Assembly: GCA_950022295.1 (NCBI GenBank)
Contig: OX465599.1
Coordinates: 275,239,501 to 275,303,500 of the forward strand
Length of the DNA stretch: 64,000 bases
Source: Bromus sterilis
Taxonomy: Eukaryota > Streptophyta > Magnoliopsida > Poales > Poaceae
Direction of reading: 5' to 3'
Both the position numbers and the translations under genes were made by a program. The notes below the pieces were generated by a model that was given only the letters and a program-made list of their open reading frames with translations, was not told the DNA's origin and searched no databases. Below, piece by piece: positions 22,134 through 34,100 of this stretch; the stretch's first letter is position 1; each line of letters opens with the position of its first letter.

Positions 22134-23565
22134 GTGCATAGAGACATCAGAATAATGTAAGCACATATTTTCTGATTTGCAATTTACTAAATAATGATGG
22201 AGCATTAATTTTTTTAAAGTAGAATATTACAGTATAAAGTTTGCCCAATTTAGAGATAGAGATATGAAGGACAATAATACCAAATAAATCTCTATCTGTA
22301 TCTATATCTATCTCTATCTCTATCTATATCTATATCTATATCTACATCTATATCTATATCTTTACCTTAATAATAATAAAAGAAGACATATTTCTCGGTC
22401 CATCATGATGTTTTCGCAAAAAAAACCCTACCTTTTTGAGTATTCAATCTGTAATCGAGCGATTACTAAAGGAGAGAAGGATTGATGCGGGATGACATAC
22501 TATAAAATAGTGAGAATCAGTAAATTAGCAATATGTGGGGTTGGATTTGTGCTGTTGCTATGGAGAACTTAACCATAGTCCGTATGCATGGCAAATAAGA
22601 AAATGAGATTTGAATTAAATGAGTGACATGTGATGGATTAGATTAAACATTCTTTCCAGAGGTGTGTATATGCATGGAAAATAAGAAAATAAACGATGAA
22701 AATAAGAGAATGAACAACGAGTGAACGTGTTAATTGAGTAGCATGGCAATTGGGTGAATATTGCATGTCAAATTAATCAAGGAAAAGTTTAATTGGTACC
22801 TAAAAAAGGGGAAGTTTAATTGGCACGATGACAATTCCACCTCAATTCATTTTTTTGGCAAACTAAATTTATCAATGTGACAAGAAAATTGATCTTCCAT
22901 CAAACATCGGTTGAATAACTTTACCGATGAGAGTATTAAGTTATCTCCTCACTTACTCTTCTATCGGTAATGTGCATGATAATTCTACTATTATTCTCGT
23001 AAAAGTTGATGATGGTAAATAAGAGGAAGCTCCTATAGGATGTACTACATGAAAAACACATCCACACGGATATAGTTTGAATGGTTCTGGGCATCTGAGC
23101 GAAAGACTACTCCATGACAATTCCCATGATTATCACATCACCGAACCGGTTTGGCATTGCTTATTCTATTTTTTAGACATGTAAGGCTCGAGACATTCTG
23201 ACATGGCCGAGTAGAAACTAGAGGGATGAAAGGAGTGGACGATGACGGTGACAAGGTTGATCACCATGCATCTCATTCGACGCTCCGCGATACGTCCAAT
23301 ACTTCTGATCCCTAATGGATCTTAAATTTTTTTCTCCCGTTGCAAGAACACACATGCACATTTTCTAGTACCTACTAATAAAGGGAGGTGTGTTTCATTA
23401 TTTTTTGGTACGTCTTACATTTTACCCTTAATTTTGCAGGTAATTACAGAGCATTATCACCGCCAAATGGAATACAAAAAGATTCATTTCTCTGGGACTC
23501 GGTCGCTTCGGGCTCTTGGATTTTTCTCTCCGATTTCTTTGTGGGTCGTGCGATGGAGTTCGTGT
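22134..23565. other. Spacer between duplicated blocks A and B
   Basis: It begins with the upstream flank of the intact peptide gene, includes a microsatellite (22285-22365), and then mixed-composition sequence in which I see no gene. The right part (from about 23340) leads into block B. Confidence 0.45.
22285..22365. repeat. Microsatellite (CTATAT / CTATCT)n
   Basis: Imperfect hexamers TCTATC and TCTATA are repeated without break over about 80 bases. Confidence 0.9.
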
Positions 23566-23950
23566 GGCGTTCGTCCTTTTTTTTGCCATAAAAGGATCAA
23601 AACTGGTGCAATTAATATCCCTATATCTCTATCTCTACTACCTATAACATTTGTAAGGTTCCTTTTCCTGCCAAAGAGTGTCGCTGTGCGTCGTTTGGTC
23701 CTCCCCCTTCGTCACCTCTTTCCACGTCGTTTCCTTTCTTTGTACAGGCTAGGAAATTTGCCCGTGCGTTGCAACGGATGAAAAAAAACATGTAAAACCA
23801 AACAGAACGTTTTTTCTAACCTACAACACATCCTTTCTTTAAATATCTCATCTGTTTACCCACATACTATTTGATTCTAAATAATTCTTCATTTAATTAT
23901 CTCAAATGTTTTATATCCACAATTCTTCAATTGAGCCCATACAATACATT
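23566..23950. repeat. Chimeric head shared by blocks B and C
   Basis: Begins GGCGTTCGTCC and includes GCCCGTGCGTTGCAACGGAT at 23760. The same sequence opens block C at 46293. It ends where Athila LTR sequence begins part-way (GAGTGGGTCCGCGCC). The motif GTGCGTTGCAACGG is a common grass repeat terminus, but I cannot name the family. Confidence 0.7.
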
Positions 23951-25837
23951 CTCTGAGCCGCATGGAGTGGGTCCGCGCCAGGGGGCCGCCTGGACACCTG
24001 GTGGCCCCCCTGGATGCCCCCCTTCACCTATTTATTCTATGTCCTCTGAAACCCTCAAGGACAGAACCCCTTTTCGCGATCTCGCCTCAGTTCCGTCGCC
24101 ACCGCGCTTCCAAGATCGGGAGCGCCAGAAGACCTCTTCCCGCCACCCTGCCGGAGAGAGGATTGACCTCCGGAAGCTTCTCCACCACCATGGACGCTTC
24201 CCGGATGATCCGTGAGTAGTCCACCTTGGACCATGGGTCCATGATCAGTAGCTATGTGATGTTCTCCTCCACTCTTTGTTCTTCATGGATTAGACCTTGT
24301 GAGCTGCCCTACATTGTCAAGGCACATATGTAATTCTTTCTGCTGTTGCTATGCTGAGTTTGCTAGGATCTGATGGATTATGAGACTATGTTTAGATTGT
24401 GATTGATTAATATATTTGGTTCTTATCTTTTATATTTTTGTTCTTGAGTAATTCTTGCATGTTCTCCGTTGCTGTTTATTGCTTTGGCCAAGTAGTAGGT
24501 AGTGACTCCAAGAGGGAGCGTTATGCTTGATTGTGGGTTCATGCCCCCTGATGACTAGCTTGAGTGACAGAAACACGAGTCTAGGGGATGTGCTGTGGCC
24601 ACAAGGGGGAAAACAACGATTCTTGTAACCGCGGTTGCAAGGATTGTTTAGTTTACGCAAAGTTCTTTTAATGCAGTTGTCTGTTGCTTTGGGTTTACAC
24701 TTTGGGTGGGGCTCGCAACTTAATACCAGCGAGATTTTCTAGATAGATATCTCAAGGTGGATGATTAGTAGTTGATGCAGATGGATTTCTCTCTACTTAT
24801 ATTGGCGTACCGCCCATGCTTTTGAGCCTCTTCCTTTCTTTGTAGCATAGTTAGCATTGGTTTGCGCCCGTAATCCAGTCAATTGCCTATCTGTGATTTG
24901 TTTACCTCGCATAGCAGTCGTATCGTCTTTTGGGAGAGATACATCACTAGTGAACATCATGGGACCTCGGTCCATATTTCCACCACTGTTACGCCCTCAA
25001 TTTAATTCCTGCTTTTACTTTCTAGTTATAGCTATCACTATCTTTTATCTGTCGCGTTTGACCCTTTGTAAACAGCAAGACTAGAGATATTGACAACCTC
25101 TCTGTACTCGTTGGGAGCAAAGTTATTTGTATCTGTGTGCAGGTTCATGTCAACTCGTGCTAATTTCTAGCGCCGTTGTCACCTACTTATCGTTGCTGGA
25201 GTCCTATGGGAGACAAACCTTGTTATCTTTACTGAGGGAAATTACACTACGCTACATCTCAACCTTTTGCTTGGGGTATCCAACGAGGAGTCAGCATCAG
25301 TTGCTGGAGTGATAAAAACCTGAACCCCAGTTTGCGTACTTTTTCACAAGGGAGTGTAGGATCCTAGAGTTTATATAGCTACATTTATGTTTACCTTAAA
25401 TTCTCGCTTGTATTTGTGGATGCTTGCAAGAGGTTTAATTGTAAGATTGCACTTGTATTAGTCCAGGCGGTGTACTAGCATAGGTTCACCCACACAACAC
25501 TTACCAAAACAATAGATACTACTAGGTGGAATATGATGAAAGTAATTTGACTATCTCTCCCGTCTGTTCTCAGGAGCGTTTTAGCCTTTATAAGTAAAAC
25601 CTTTCGGCTTATCCTTTGTGTTTGAAAGGATTAGGCCACTTGCTGCACCTTATTGTTATTTATCTTGTTTATCTTTTATTTACTTGTCAACTAATAGAAA
25701 AACCCATAAAATTTACCTCTTAGTGCTTGAAGTTATTCCTTGCTCAAAATCACTTTTATTTACCTTCTGCTCCTTGTTGGGATTGACACTCCTACTTAGC
25801 GAAAAAGCTATGATAGAACCCCTACACTTGTGGGTCA
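23951..25837 (+). repeat. Athila-like LTR, 5'-truncated, block B
   Basis: Homologous to 16690-18426 of block A, starting mid-LTR at GAGTGGGTCCGCG and ending CTTGTGGGTCA at 25837. It retains the roughly 100-base stretch missing from block A. Confidence 0.82.
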
Positions 25838-28200
25838 TGAATTAGCTTGTAATTTTTTTTTATGTATAGTACTCACTAGAACCATATCCTTAGTTGACTG
25901 AAAAAATTGAGCGGGGAAAGGTTTTTTTACTGGTTTGTTAAGAAGCCAAGTGCCATGCCAGAAGAAGATTGAAGAATCGTCATTAGAGAGTACAATAGAG
26001 ATATTTATGAGTGCATGCATCTTTTTATTTACAGTTTTCCATAAGATGGATGGATTATATTTTTGGAGTACCTAAGCTGGAACCAATGCACCCAAGGTAA
26101 GTTAGGGTTTTGAAGTAGTTTGAAAGTAGTTTTCATGAGCAAGAAATTTCTTTGGCGTCTAGATTTTTGAATCCAAGGCCACCAAATTTTCTAGGCTTGT
26201 AGACATCTTTCCACGTAGAAGGCAGCTAGCCTCCGTGGTAGTTTTTTCATTGGTCCAAAAAAGATCCTACAAAGGCATCTAAATTTATTTATTTTGTGTA
26301 GCTTAAATAAAAAAATATTTTTTTTAAGATTCAATGACAGAGGTTATGTTAGTGAAACTTGCACCTTTGGAGAGAGTCTAGCCATCCATCCTTGTATGAA
26401 ATTTTGGTAGGTATGGACTATAGGGTTAAAGAGAAAAGAGTTTAGTTTAAAGGGAGAAAGTGGTAGGCCTAGATAAATTTGTGGAAAGGAGGAGGCTAGG
26501 CAGGTCATTTTTAAAGCTATGTTGTTTGAGGTGTTGGAGTAACTTTTTTAGGGGGTAAAGGCCATTTTGTTGTAATTAATAGTGAATCTCATGGCAAGGA
26601 CAAGGAATCTAGGATGTCTTTAAAGATTCCTGCAGCTTCCGGGGAGGCATGCGCAATGATAAGGGTGTCATCTACATATTGCAGAGTGAGGAGGGTGGAG
26701 GAGAAAGTTGGTCCCCTTTCCCTAGGAAATTTTTACAGTTTATCCAGGATCCCATAATCCCATTGAGCATAATCGTTGTTTCATCACTAAGCAAAGTGTT
26801 ATGTATCCAAGAGCAGAACGGTTGCAGGAAACCTCTACTGCTTAGGATATTTAGGACGGAGTCCTAGGAGACAGAGTGAAAAATCTTTCCTGAAGTCTAG
26901 CTTGAAGATCATTGCCACATTTTTCACGAAGTGGCAAGTACTAATTAGGTTGACGACATACAAGAAGTTTTCTGCGATAAAGCGTCTGTGGAGGAAGCTA
27001 GTATGATCATTATGAATGATAGTTTGAATGATATGTTTTAGTCTATTAGTGAGAAGTTCTGTTATGGCTTTGGGAGTGGAGTTTTGAAGAGAGATAGGCC
27101 GGAAAGCATCCAGGGAGGTGTAGACCTGTCCTTCGGGGACGACCATGAAGGATCTATTGAAACACTCGAGGTTTTTAGTGAGCTCATGCTAGGATTTGAA
27201 GAAGCGAAGGATAAGATTTTTGGTGAGGTGCCAGTAGCGTCTAAAGATGATGGGGCTAAATCCAATCGGGGCCAGGGACTAGCGAGTATTGTTGTACAAT
27301 TCGTTAAGGCTGAAGGACTAGGAAGTAGTTTTTTCAGAGCCAATTTTGTGAGAGTAAAAGTATTTGAGGATCTCCGCTTTTGGGCCATGGGCCATGATAT
27401 CCGCACCATTCTGTGAGAGTAGAGGGATTTTGTTTATTCAACGCATGTGGGAGGCCGCGGCATGATGGAACCTAGTGTTTTCATCACCTTTACTTACAAC
27501 CCTAATTTCAGCCTCTTTCTCCAAAGGGACAGTTGTTGTCTAATAGTTTTTTGGAGTGTAATAGTAATTATAGAGCGTAGGGACTTTTCTAGGGGGATAA
27601 TAATCTGAGCTCCTCGACGAGTTCAATTAGTTTTAGGACATTTTTGAAAAAAATCTTTTTGGGAGATGGGCTTTAGTTTTTAGCCCATTTTTACAACAAC
27701 TCTAGTTTTTTTCAAGGCGAGGGATAATTGTTTCCCAGGCTCCCAGTGTCGTTTTTGTGCCGGTTGGGCCCAGATGTCATGCACAATTTGGTTGAAAGAT
27801 TGGATGGAGGCCCAGAACATTTCAAAACAGAAAAGGAAGGAACGAGAATCGAGGTTGAGACAATGACAGTTAGAGTCATATGATCCAATGCAAGTCTAAT
27901 TTTTGACCATAGGTTTGAGTTTGGAAAGATTTCATCCCATGCTAGTTTACAAATGACTCTATCTAGAAGCTAGAGAGTGGGTAGTGATCTATTGTTTGAC
28001 CAGGTAAACACACGGTTCATGAGGGGGAGCTAGAGAAGGAATAGGGAGTAAATGGTGGTGTTAAAAGCAGTGGCTTCAGTCTTCAGAGGTGCCAAATTTT
28101 GAGTTGTTCTTACCGCTGGAAAATCTGATCATGTTGAAATCCCCAACGATCATCCACATGTGAAATGGAAGTTAATTCAGTGAGGAAATCAATTTTTTTA
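25838..28200 (-). pseudogene. L1-type LINE fragment, block B
   Basis: Same order as in block A. The clearest RT frame is 27146-26835, with PEGQVYTSLDAFRPISLQNS and DHTSFLHRRFIAENFLYVV, leading to FKLDFRKDF. The C-terminal frame lies at 26020-25835. The endonuclease motif GDFNMI is near 28135. It carries stops and shifts and has the same 3' truncation by the LTR. Confidence 0.82.
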
Positions 28201-29064
28201 TGGTTAGTGAGGGGCCGTCAACGTTTGTTATGGTAAAGGTTTGGTTTGAGGAGTGGCACATTAAGGTAAGAGATGCAGCAAAAGAGTGCAAAGTGAACGA
28301 AGCAGGGGAGAAGACTTATGTTGTTTACGACCATAAAAAATCTTCCCGCCGATCCACAGTAGTAGAGAAAAGCTCACCAATGGCGTGCCAAAAAGTGTCT
28401 TGCTGAAGTGGAGACCTAACGCCAGCAATATTTCGCCAATGATAACATATAGTAGTGTCATTTGACGCCCACACCAGCAGTAATAGCAATAATTAATAGC
28501 GTGCCATATGCATGCATGACGTAGATAATATTTGTCACCACATCACCATTATTTACAAGCTAGTGATTAGAACAAAGGTAGTGCCAACAAAAGCAAAATC
28601 AACTCATCATCATAGTAGTGTTATAACAAATCATCATATATTCCCTCTCCTGACCAAGCCGTTCTCACATAACCAACTCTAATCTTGTTCAGAAGCATCA
28701 CGAGACGAAAATGGTGAGCATCTTCTTATTGTTGTTTCAAGAGCTAAACATAAACAAGTACCAAGTGGTATAATGGGTTGATGATTTAAATCAAATTATT
28801 TCCTTTCCGAGTTTTCTTTCTTGTTTACTGGCTCCTGTTACTGTCGCTCTGTTACTAATGATTGGTCGGACATGCCCGAAACTTTTGCGCCAAAATACTG
28901 GAGTACTTCGGTTTAACTTAAACTATAAAACATCTTATATTATGGGATATATGTTTTATTTTATTTTTATCTCATCAAGCTTTTTTTAAGAGATTTAACT
29001 AGATTTATTGATAAAAAATGGAATCAAGAGAGATACAACTTGGATGATGACCTCATCAAGCTAA
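28201..29064. other. Non-coding interval between LINE and peptide pseudogene, block B
   Basis: Colinear duplicate of 20791-21661. No supported gene. Confidence 0.5.
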
Positions 29065-29460
29065 TTAAGGTAACGTACGGGAGCAGTGCGCATTGCAATC
29101 CTGCGACTTCTCAAAGCACGCCCCATCGCCCTGACAGCACCAGCAGTTAGCGCCTGGATAATCACCTCCGCAATATTTAGGCAAACACATCAGGTTCTTG
29201 CTAGCGCCGCCGCCGCCGATCTCGCCAGATCCCCGGACCTCACGGCCTGCACGAAGTAACCACGATACATCCATGCATCGCATTAAATATACTGTATGTA
29301 CTCAAAACGGCGACGATAACCATCAATTATGAATGCTTGTCCACTTTACACAGATTATACACTTACATTATGCAGACAACCCGTGGCATACAAGGAGGAC
29401 AAGGAGCAAAACAGTCGATGCCATTGCATTCATCTGGCCGTCGAGCCTTCCGGACAGCAT
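29065..29460 (-). pseudogene. MEG/ESF1-like peptide gene, block B copy, nonsense at the splice junction
   Basis: Exon 1 is 29460-29367 and exon 2 is 29246-29065, matching the block A gene. Splice sites and the signal peptide are kept. The last full codon of exon 1 is TAA (29370-29368) where block A has CAA, so translation stops just after the signal peptide. Exon 2 keeps the CWCC pattern, with a small Gly insertion (GEIGGGGAS), and has lost the original stop (TGA to TTA), adding Leu-Pro before the next stop at 29065. The sequence upstream of the TATA run is replaced by foreign DNA. The copy is taken as dead. Confidence 0.75.
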
Positions 29461-29552
29461 GTTTGATTGAGGTTCGATGTGCAGGTAGATCGATAGATTG
29501 ATAGATACAACTGCTTGATCGATCGTAACCCTTGCTATATATATATATATAA

Positions 29553-31104
29553 AGTGGGTCTATTCTAACAACACCCATTAGGACCTTATTCTAACAACAC
29601 CCACGTTTCATCCACCCGGAAAAACCCGCACAGACCTGTCCCGCACCAGAACTCGTCGCCCACTCCCCCACGATCTGGGTTTCTTCCATCCACACCACTC
29701 CCCCTGATCCCCTCGTGCCTTATCCATTCAGCCCACACGCTGCAAGGCCTCAACCCCCGCACCAACCTCGCCACAACACGCCGCCGGACGCCCCACAGTC
29801 TCCCCCCGAGTCGCCCCCCTCCCTACCCGCACCAGATCCCGTGCCGTCGCGGTGATGGGGCTACTCCTTCTCTCGCGCGCCACAAAGCCGGCCGGCTCTC
29901 GCGCCGCCGCGCCGTCGGGGCGCCTCCTTCTCCGAGCCACCGCGTCGACCGGGATCCTCGTTCCCCGAGAAGCCGTGGCGCCCAGGCGCCCCTTCCCCGC
30001 GCGTGACGTCCCTCACCCCGGGCCACCTCCTTCCTCCCATCCACGGCGGGTCAGGCCGGCGGGCAGCAACCGCCATGGGCGAGGGTCAACCTCGGCCCGG
30101 CCTCTCACCACCTCGCAGCGTCCCCGCTCATCCTCACCCCAAGCGTCCGCCGGCGTATGATCCCGACGCCCCGTGAAATCCGGATCGGGCCATCCAGCAC
30201 CCGTTGATTCCGGATCCCCCCTGCCCGCCCCGCGGTGGTGCTGGCCTGCAAGTTTGCCGCCGGCTTGCAGTCCTCGCGAAGTGCAGTTGGATGGGGCGGC
30301 GGACCTGCACCCAGACTCGGACGCCCATCTTGTTGTGTTGCTCTCCTAGTGCAGTGCACCCCACAACACAAAAGTGCAGGCAGCCACGCAGTGCGGTGCG
30401 GTTCAAAGGCAATTTTTTCCACTTGCTATTCAAATATATTTTTCACATTTTTGTGTGTGGTTGTAAGTTTGTGCAGTGCACATGGTCCTGATGTATGTAT
30501 GAATAAATTTGTAGTTATGATGTAAAAAGAGAGAGAGAGGTCCACTTGTTGGATAACAAAATTTATGTTTGTGATTATTTAAAAAGTCAATGTAGTTCAC
30601 TGTTGTCTATGTTGCGGTTCACCTTTCTCAAAAAGGGAGCTGCGATGGTTTTGATAAACAAAAAAAAACGTGCAGTTCTATCGGTCGTCAAATGCGGTGA
30701 GGTTGCCCAGCGAATGCAGTTCGCTACACCAAATTTGTATCCGTGAAAAACACGCGCATTTCCGTTTACCGATAAATGCAGTGCGCTTGTCTGTCGTATG
30801 CAATCGGGTGCCCGCGGATGCAGTTCACTAGCCAATTTTTTGTTCCGCAAAAAACACGTGCATTCTGTCTGGCGATAATGCAGTGCGGTTGCCCCCGCGA
30901 ATGCAGTTCACTTCGTCGATTTCGGGTTCGCGAAGAACGGTTGCACGTAGTAGCAGCAGCAATAGTGGGGGGCAAGCGAGGGGCGGGAAGCGCGGCCATG
31001 GAGGAAGCCCGGTGCGCCACTACCACGGCGAACGGCGGCTACGGCACAACCACAGGCGGGCTGGACACAGGCAGGGGGTCGCGCGGAGGGTCATGGGGGC
31101 GGGG
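29553..31104. other. Unclassified GC-rich segment with repeated ATGCAGTKC words
   Basis: The left edge has a direct repeat of TTCTAACAACACCCA (about 29563 and 29588) directly against the (TA)n run of block B, which looks like the terminus of a DNA transposon. No matching inverted end was found. The interior is GC-rich, with open frames on both strands that look like composition artefacts. At 30640-30930 a degenerate repeat is present. Confidence 0.4.
30640..30930. repeat. Degenerate repeats with CGTGCAGTTC / ATGCAGTGCG words
   Basis: The phrase AAAACACGTGCATT (or variants) occurs near 30664, 30746 and 30847, each followed by ATGCAGTGCG and ATGCAGTTCACT. Spacing is about 80-100 bases, so the array is imperfect. 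Confidence 0.6.
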
Positions 31105-31109
31105 GGCGT
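31105..31109. repeat. Target site duplication GGCGT, left copy
   Basis: GGCGT adjoins the TG of the long LTR and recurs at 35892-35896 after its CA. Confidence 0.85.
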
Positions 31110-34100
31110 TGTAACACCCTCAGAATCAGTAACAGTAATCACTACAGTGATTCCACTGTTAGTGATTATTACTGTCGATGATCATGCCTTGAACACCTTT
31201 GATCACAGCTTATTGAAATTCCAATCCTGATAAAATTTTCAAATAAGTGTGGATTGTAAATCTTGCTCCAAAAATTGTGGATGCCAGTCAATCAACATGA
31301 TCATGGTTAAACCAAGTCAACCTTAGTCATTAGAATAATCACAAGTCTATGTTGATTGTGAAACCAATCTTGTGGTGTCATCAAAAATTATTTTGAAAGT
31401 TAATATAAAAATAGAAATCTTAGTTGAACCAAAATAATGGAACCTATTTATGGAATGCCTAGCAATCATTAGGCCATGATTGAAATAACCATGGATATTC
31501 TATTAAAGTGTTTTAGAAAGTAATATGAAATAAAACAATGGCTTGAAAAATAGTAAAATTACCATGGAATTATAATAAACAAGTGGAAAATAAAGTTGAT
31601 CCAAAATTTATGAAACCATTTTTATAAAATGCCTAAAAATCAGTAGGCTTTATTAAAAGTGGAATGGGATTTTATTACCATGTTTAAAAATGTTAAACAA
31701 ATAAAAATAGTAGCAAAATTAGCTCCATTTAATATTTTGTGCATTGAATAAAATCTAGATGAATTTTATTGTGGGCTAAACTTTTTGTGGCATCATGTTA
31801 AAGTGTAACACTAATATAGGTGCAATTATAACATTTTACAAAAATCAAAACCTAGCTAAAATAAATTAAAACAGACAAGAATAAATAAAAGAAACAAAAA
31901 AAAAACTGAACCTGCCACTGGGCGAGGCCCACTCCCCTCCCCCCAGCCTGGCCCACCCCGGGCCCAGCCCCCCTTCTCTCTCTTCTTCTCCTCCCACCTG
32001 CTCCCTCCCTCCTCTGCCTCACCACGCGCCATGGGCAGGGGGGAGCACTGCTCGGCCGCCCCCACCCCACCTGCCCCCTACCTGCCCCCCCCCCCCCATG
32101 CCTGTGGATAAGAGCACCCCTTGCCTCGGAACCCTAGAACCCCCATGGCCCCAGTAACCCTAGCACCCCCCCTCCCCTTTCCCCTCACCCGTCGCCACGG
32201 CACCCTCTTCCTCACGGTCGTCGCCGCCGTCGAGCGCAGACGCGGCCGCCGACCACCATTGGAAGTTCTGAGGTATCCGGGAGGACCGCAGGACACGTCT
32301 TCGTCGATCCCCACATCGAAGGGAAGCCGGAGTCCACCAGGTTGCGCGGATCGAGCCTGCATCTCCGCCACGGCCGCTGCACCATAGCGGCTCACCGGCG
32401 ACGAATACGTCGCCCTTACAGCGCCCCCGGGATCCCCGAGCCCTCCATTGCTTCCACTGTGAGCCGCCACCTCGATTGCCTCCCTTTTCCCCTTGAATTC
32501 GGCCTCCTCTCTCGTGATTGCTACGGGGTCGTATCTCCGGCCGCCGCCGTGCGGGCCCAGCCGCACGCGGCCGCGTCCTCGCCGCGCCTAGCGCTCCACA
32601 GCTCACGCGTACGCGCCTCCCTGGCCGCACTTGTGCCGCCCGTGCACATCCCCATCGCGACACCTCCCCTCGCCGTGCTTCCTGTAGCGGCCGTCTGCCA
32701 TGGCCGGAGCGCACCATGGTCACGCCCTCGGCCGCCCCGCCCTCCGTACCCAGCCGTGCGCGGCCTCGCGCTTGCTGTGGGTCGGACCCCGCCGCAGCGT
32801 CCTCGCCGGCATGGCCTTGCCGCCGTGCTGGACTCGCTCCGGCGAGCGTTGTGGGCGCACATGGTTAGTCCGGGGGCTAACCCCCCCGTTAACTAACAGA
32901 TAACCCCCCTAACCCGCTGACAGATGGGCCCCAGGCCCTTAACTAATTAAAATTGAATTATTTTAACATTGTGCCACTTACACATGGGTCCCACTGCCAG
33001 TTTATTAATTAAAATGATTTTTCTTTAATGAGAGTATGACATGTGGGCTCAGTGATTATTTGGATTTAAGTAAATGTTTTATTAACACTATGTGGCTGAC
33101 CAGTGGGTCCCACTGGTCAGGTTTGACTAGTCAAAGATCTGTTGTGGATAAGGTTAGGATTAAATAATAAAATAATTCAGAAAATTCATTTAAATTGATT
33201 TAAACTTTGAATTTGAATATCTTTTAAATTGTAAGTCAGATTCAAAAACTTTATACATGAAAATTGATCAGAAAAATATAAAGAATACGGATACGCTATC
33301 TGTATGTCTACCACCCCCCTCTAACGTACCGGACATCGACATTCCCCCCCTTCGGGCCGTCTGTCGATAATTCCCGGTACCGATAAAAATTGCCCGGATC
33401 AAAATACTTTGTATACGAAAGTTACTCAGAAAGGATCAACGATTACAGATACGATACCCATATCCTCACCACACCCCTCTAACATACCGATCATCGAACT
33501 GTCCCCCCCCCCTCCGGTGGCACTGTCCGATAGATTGCCCGATACCGATAAACTTTTCGGATGAATTTGTTCTGAACATGAAAGTTGTTCGGAATAGATC
33601 AACTAACCCGGATACACCACCCACACGTGGGTCGGATGTCCACGACACCTCCGGCATGATATCTTCCCCCCTCCGGACACCCTGTCCGGTAATCACCCGG
33701 AGCCGGTAGTTCATCCTCAGATGAATTTCCGTTCCGAGCAATGTGCATTGCACTGCGTTAGAATACCGATAAAATTTCATCTGTCATGTCATGCATCTGT
33801 TTGTATATGCTTGCTGTGTATTTACTGTTTCTTCCCCCCCTTAATCTCCGGTAGACCCCGCTGCTGCCGTCGACTACACCGCTGCTGAGTACGACTACTT
33901 CGTCGACGACCCTACCTCTACCGTCGAGCTTGCAGGCAAGCAGAGCCATTCTCTTCCCCAGATATCGCCTATCTTTCCGTACATTTCTTGCACTAGGCAT
34001 TGTTACTGCTGCTGCTACGATTACAATCCTATTCAATTGCATAGCCTGATTTTGTCGCCCCTTGATGTGCCTTCCTTTATCCTATGCTGCCTATTATTAT

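Larger units (their letters stand above)
23566..29551. repeat. Duplicated block B (copy of the LTR-LINE-peptide locus)
   Basis: From about 24028 onward this block is colinear with block A (16740-22133); the offset is 7379 bases at 16801/24180 and 7415 at the peptide ATG, so net indels are small. Its head (23566-23950) is not in block A but is shared with block C at 46293. The right edge stops inside the TATA run of the peptide gene, where an unrelated sequence starts at 29553. Confidence 0.9.

Noticed and set aside
22285..22365. CRISPR-like or regulatory repeat
   Set aside because: Simple hexamer microsatellite without spacers; the organism is a plant.
29586..30433. Overlapping open frames on both strands
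   Set aside because: Composition effect in GC-rich sequence; the frames overlap in all phases and share no recognisable motif.
31852..32896. Several long open frames on both strands in GC-rich DNA
   Set aside because: High GC removes stops in all frames; the region is part of a long LTR and shows no domain.
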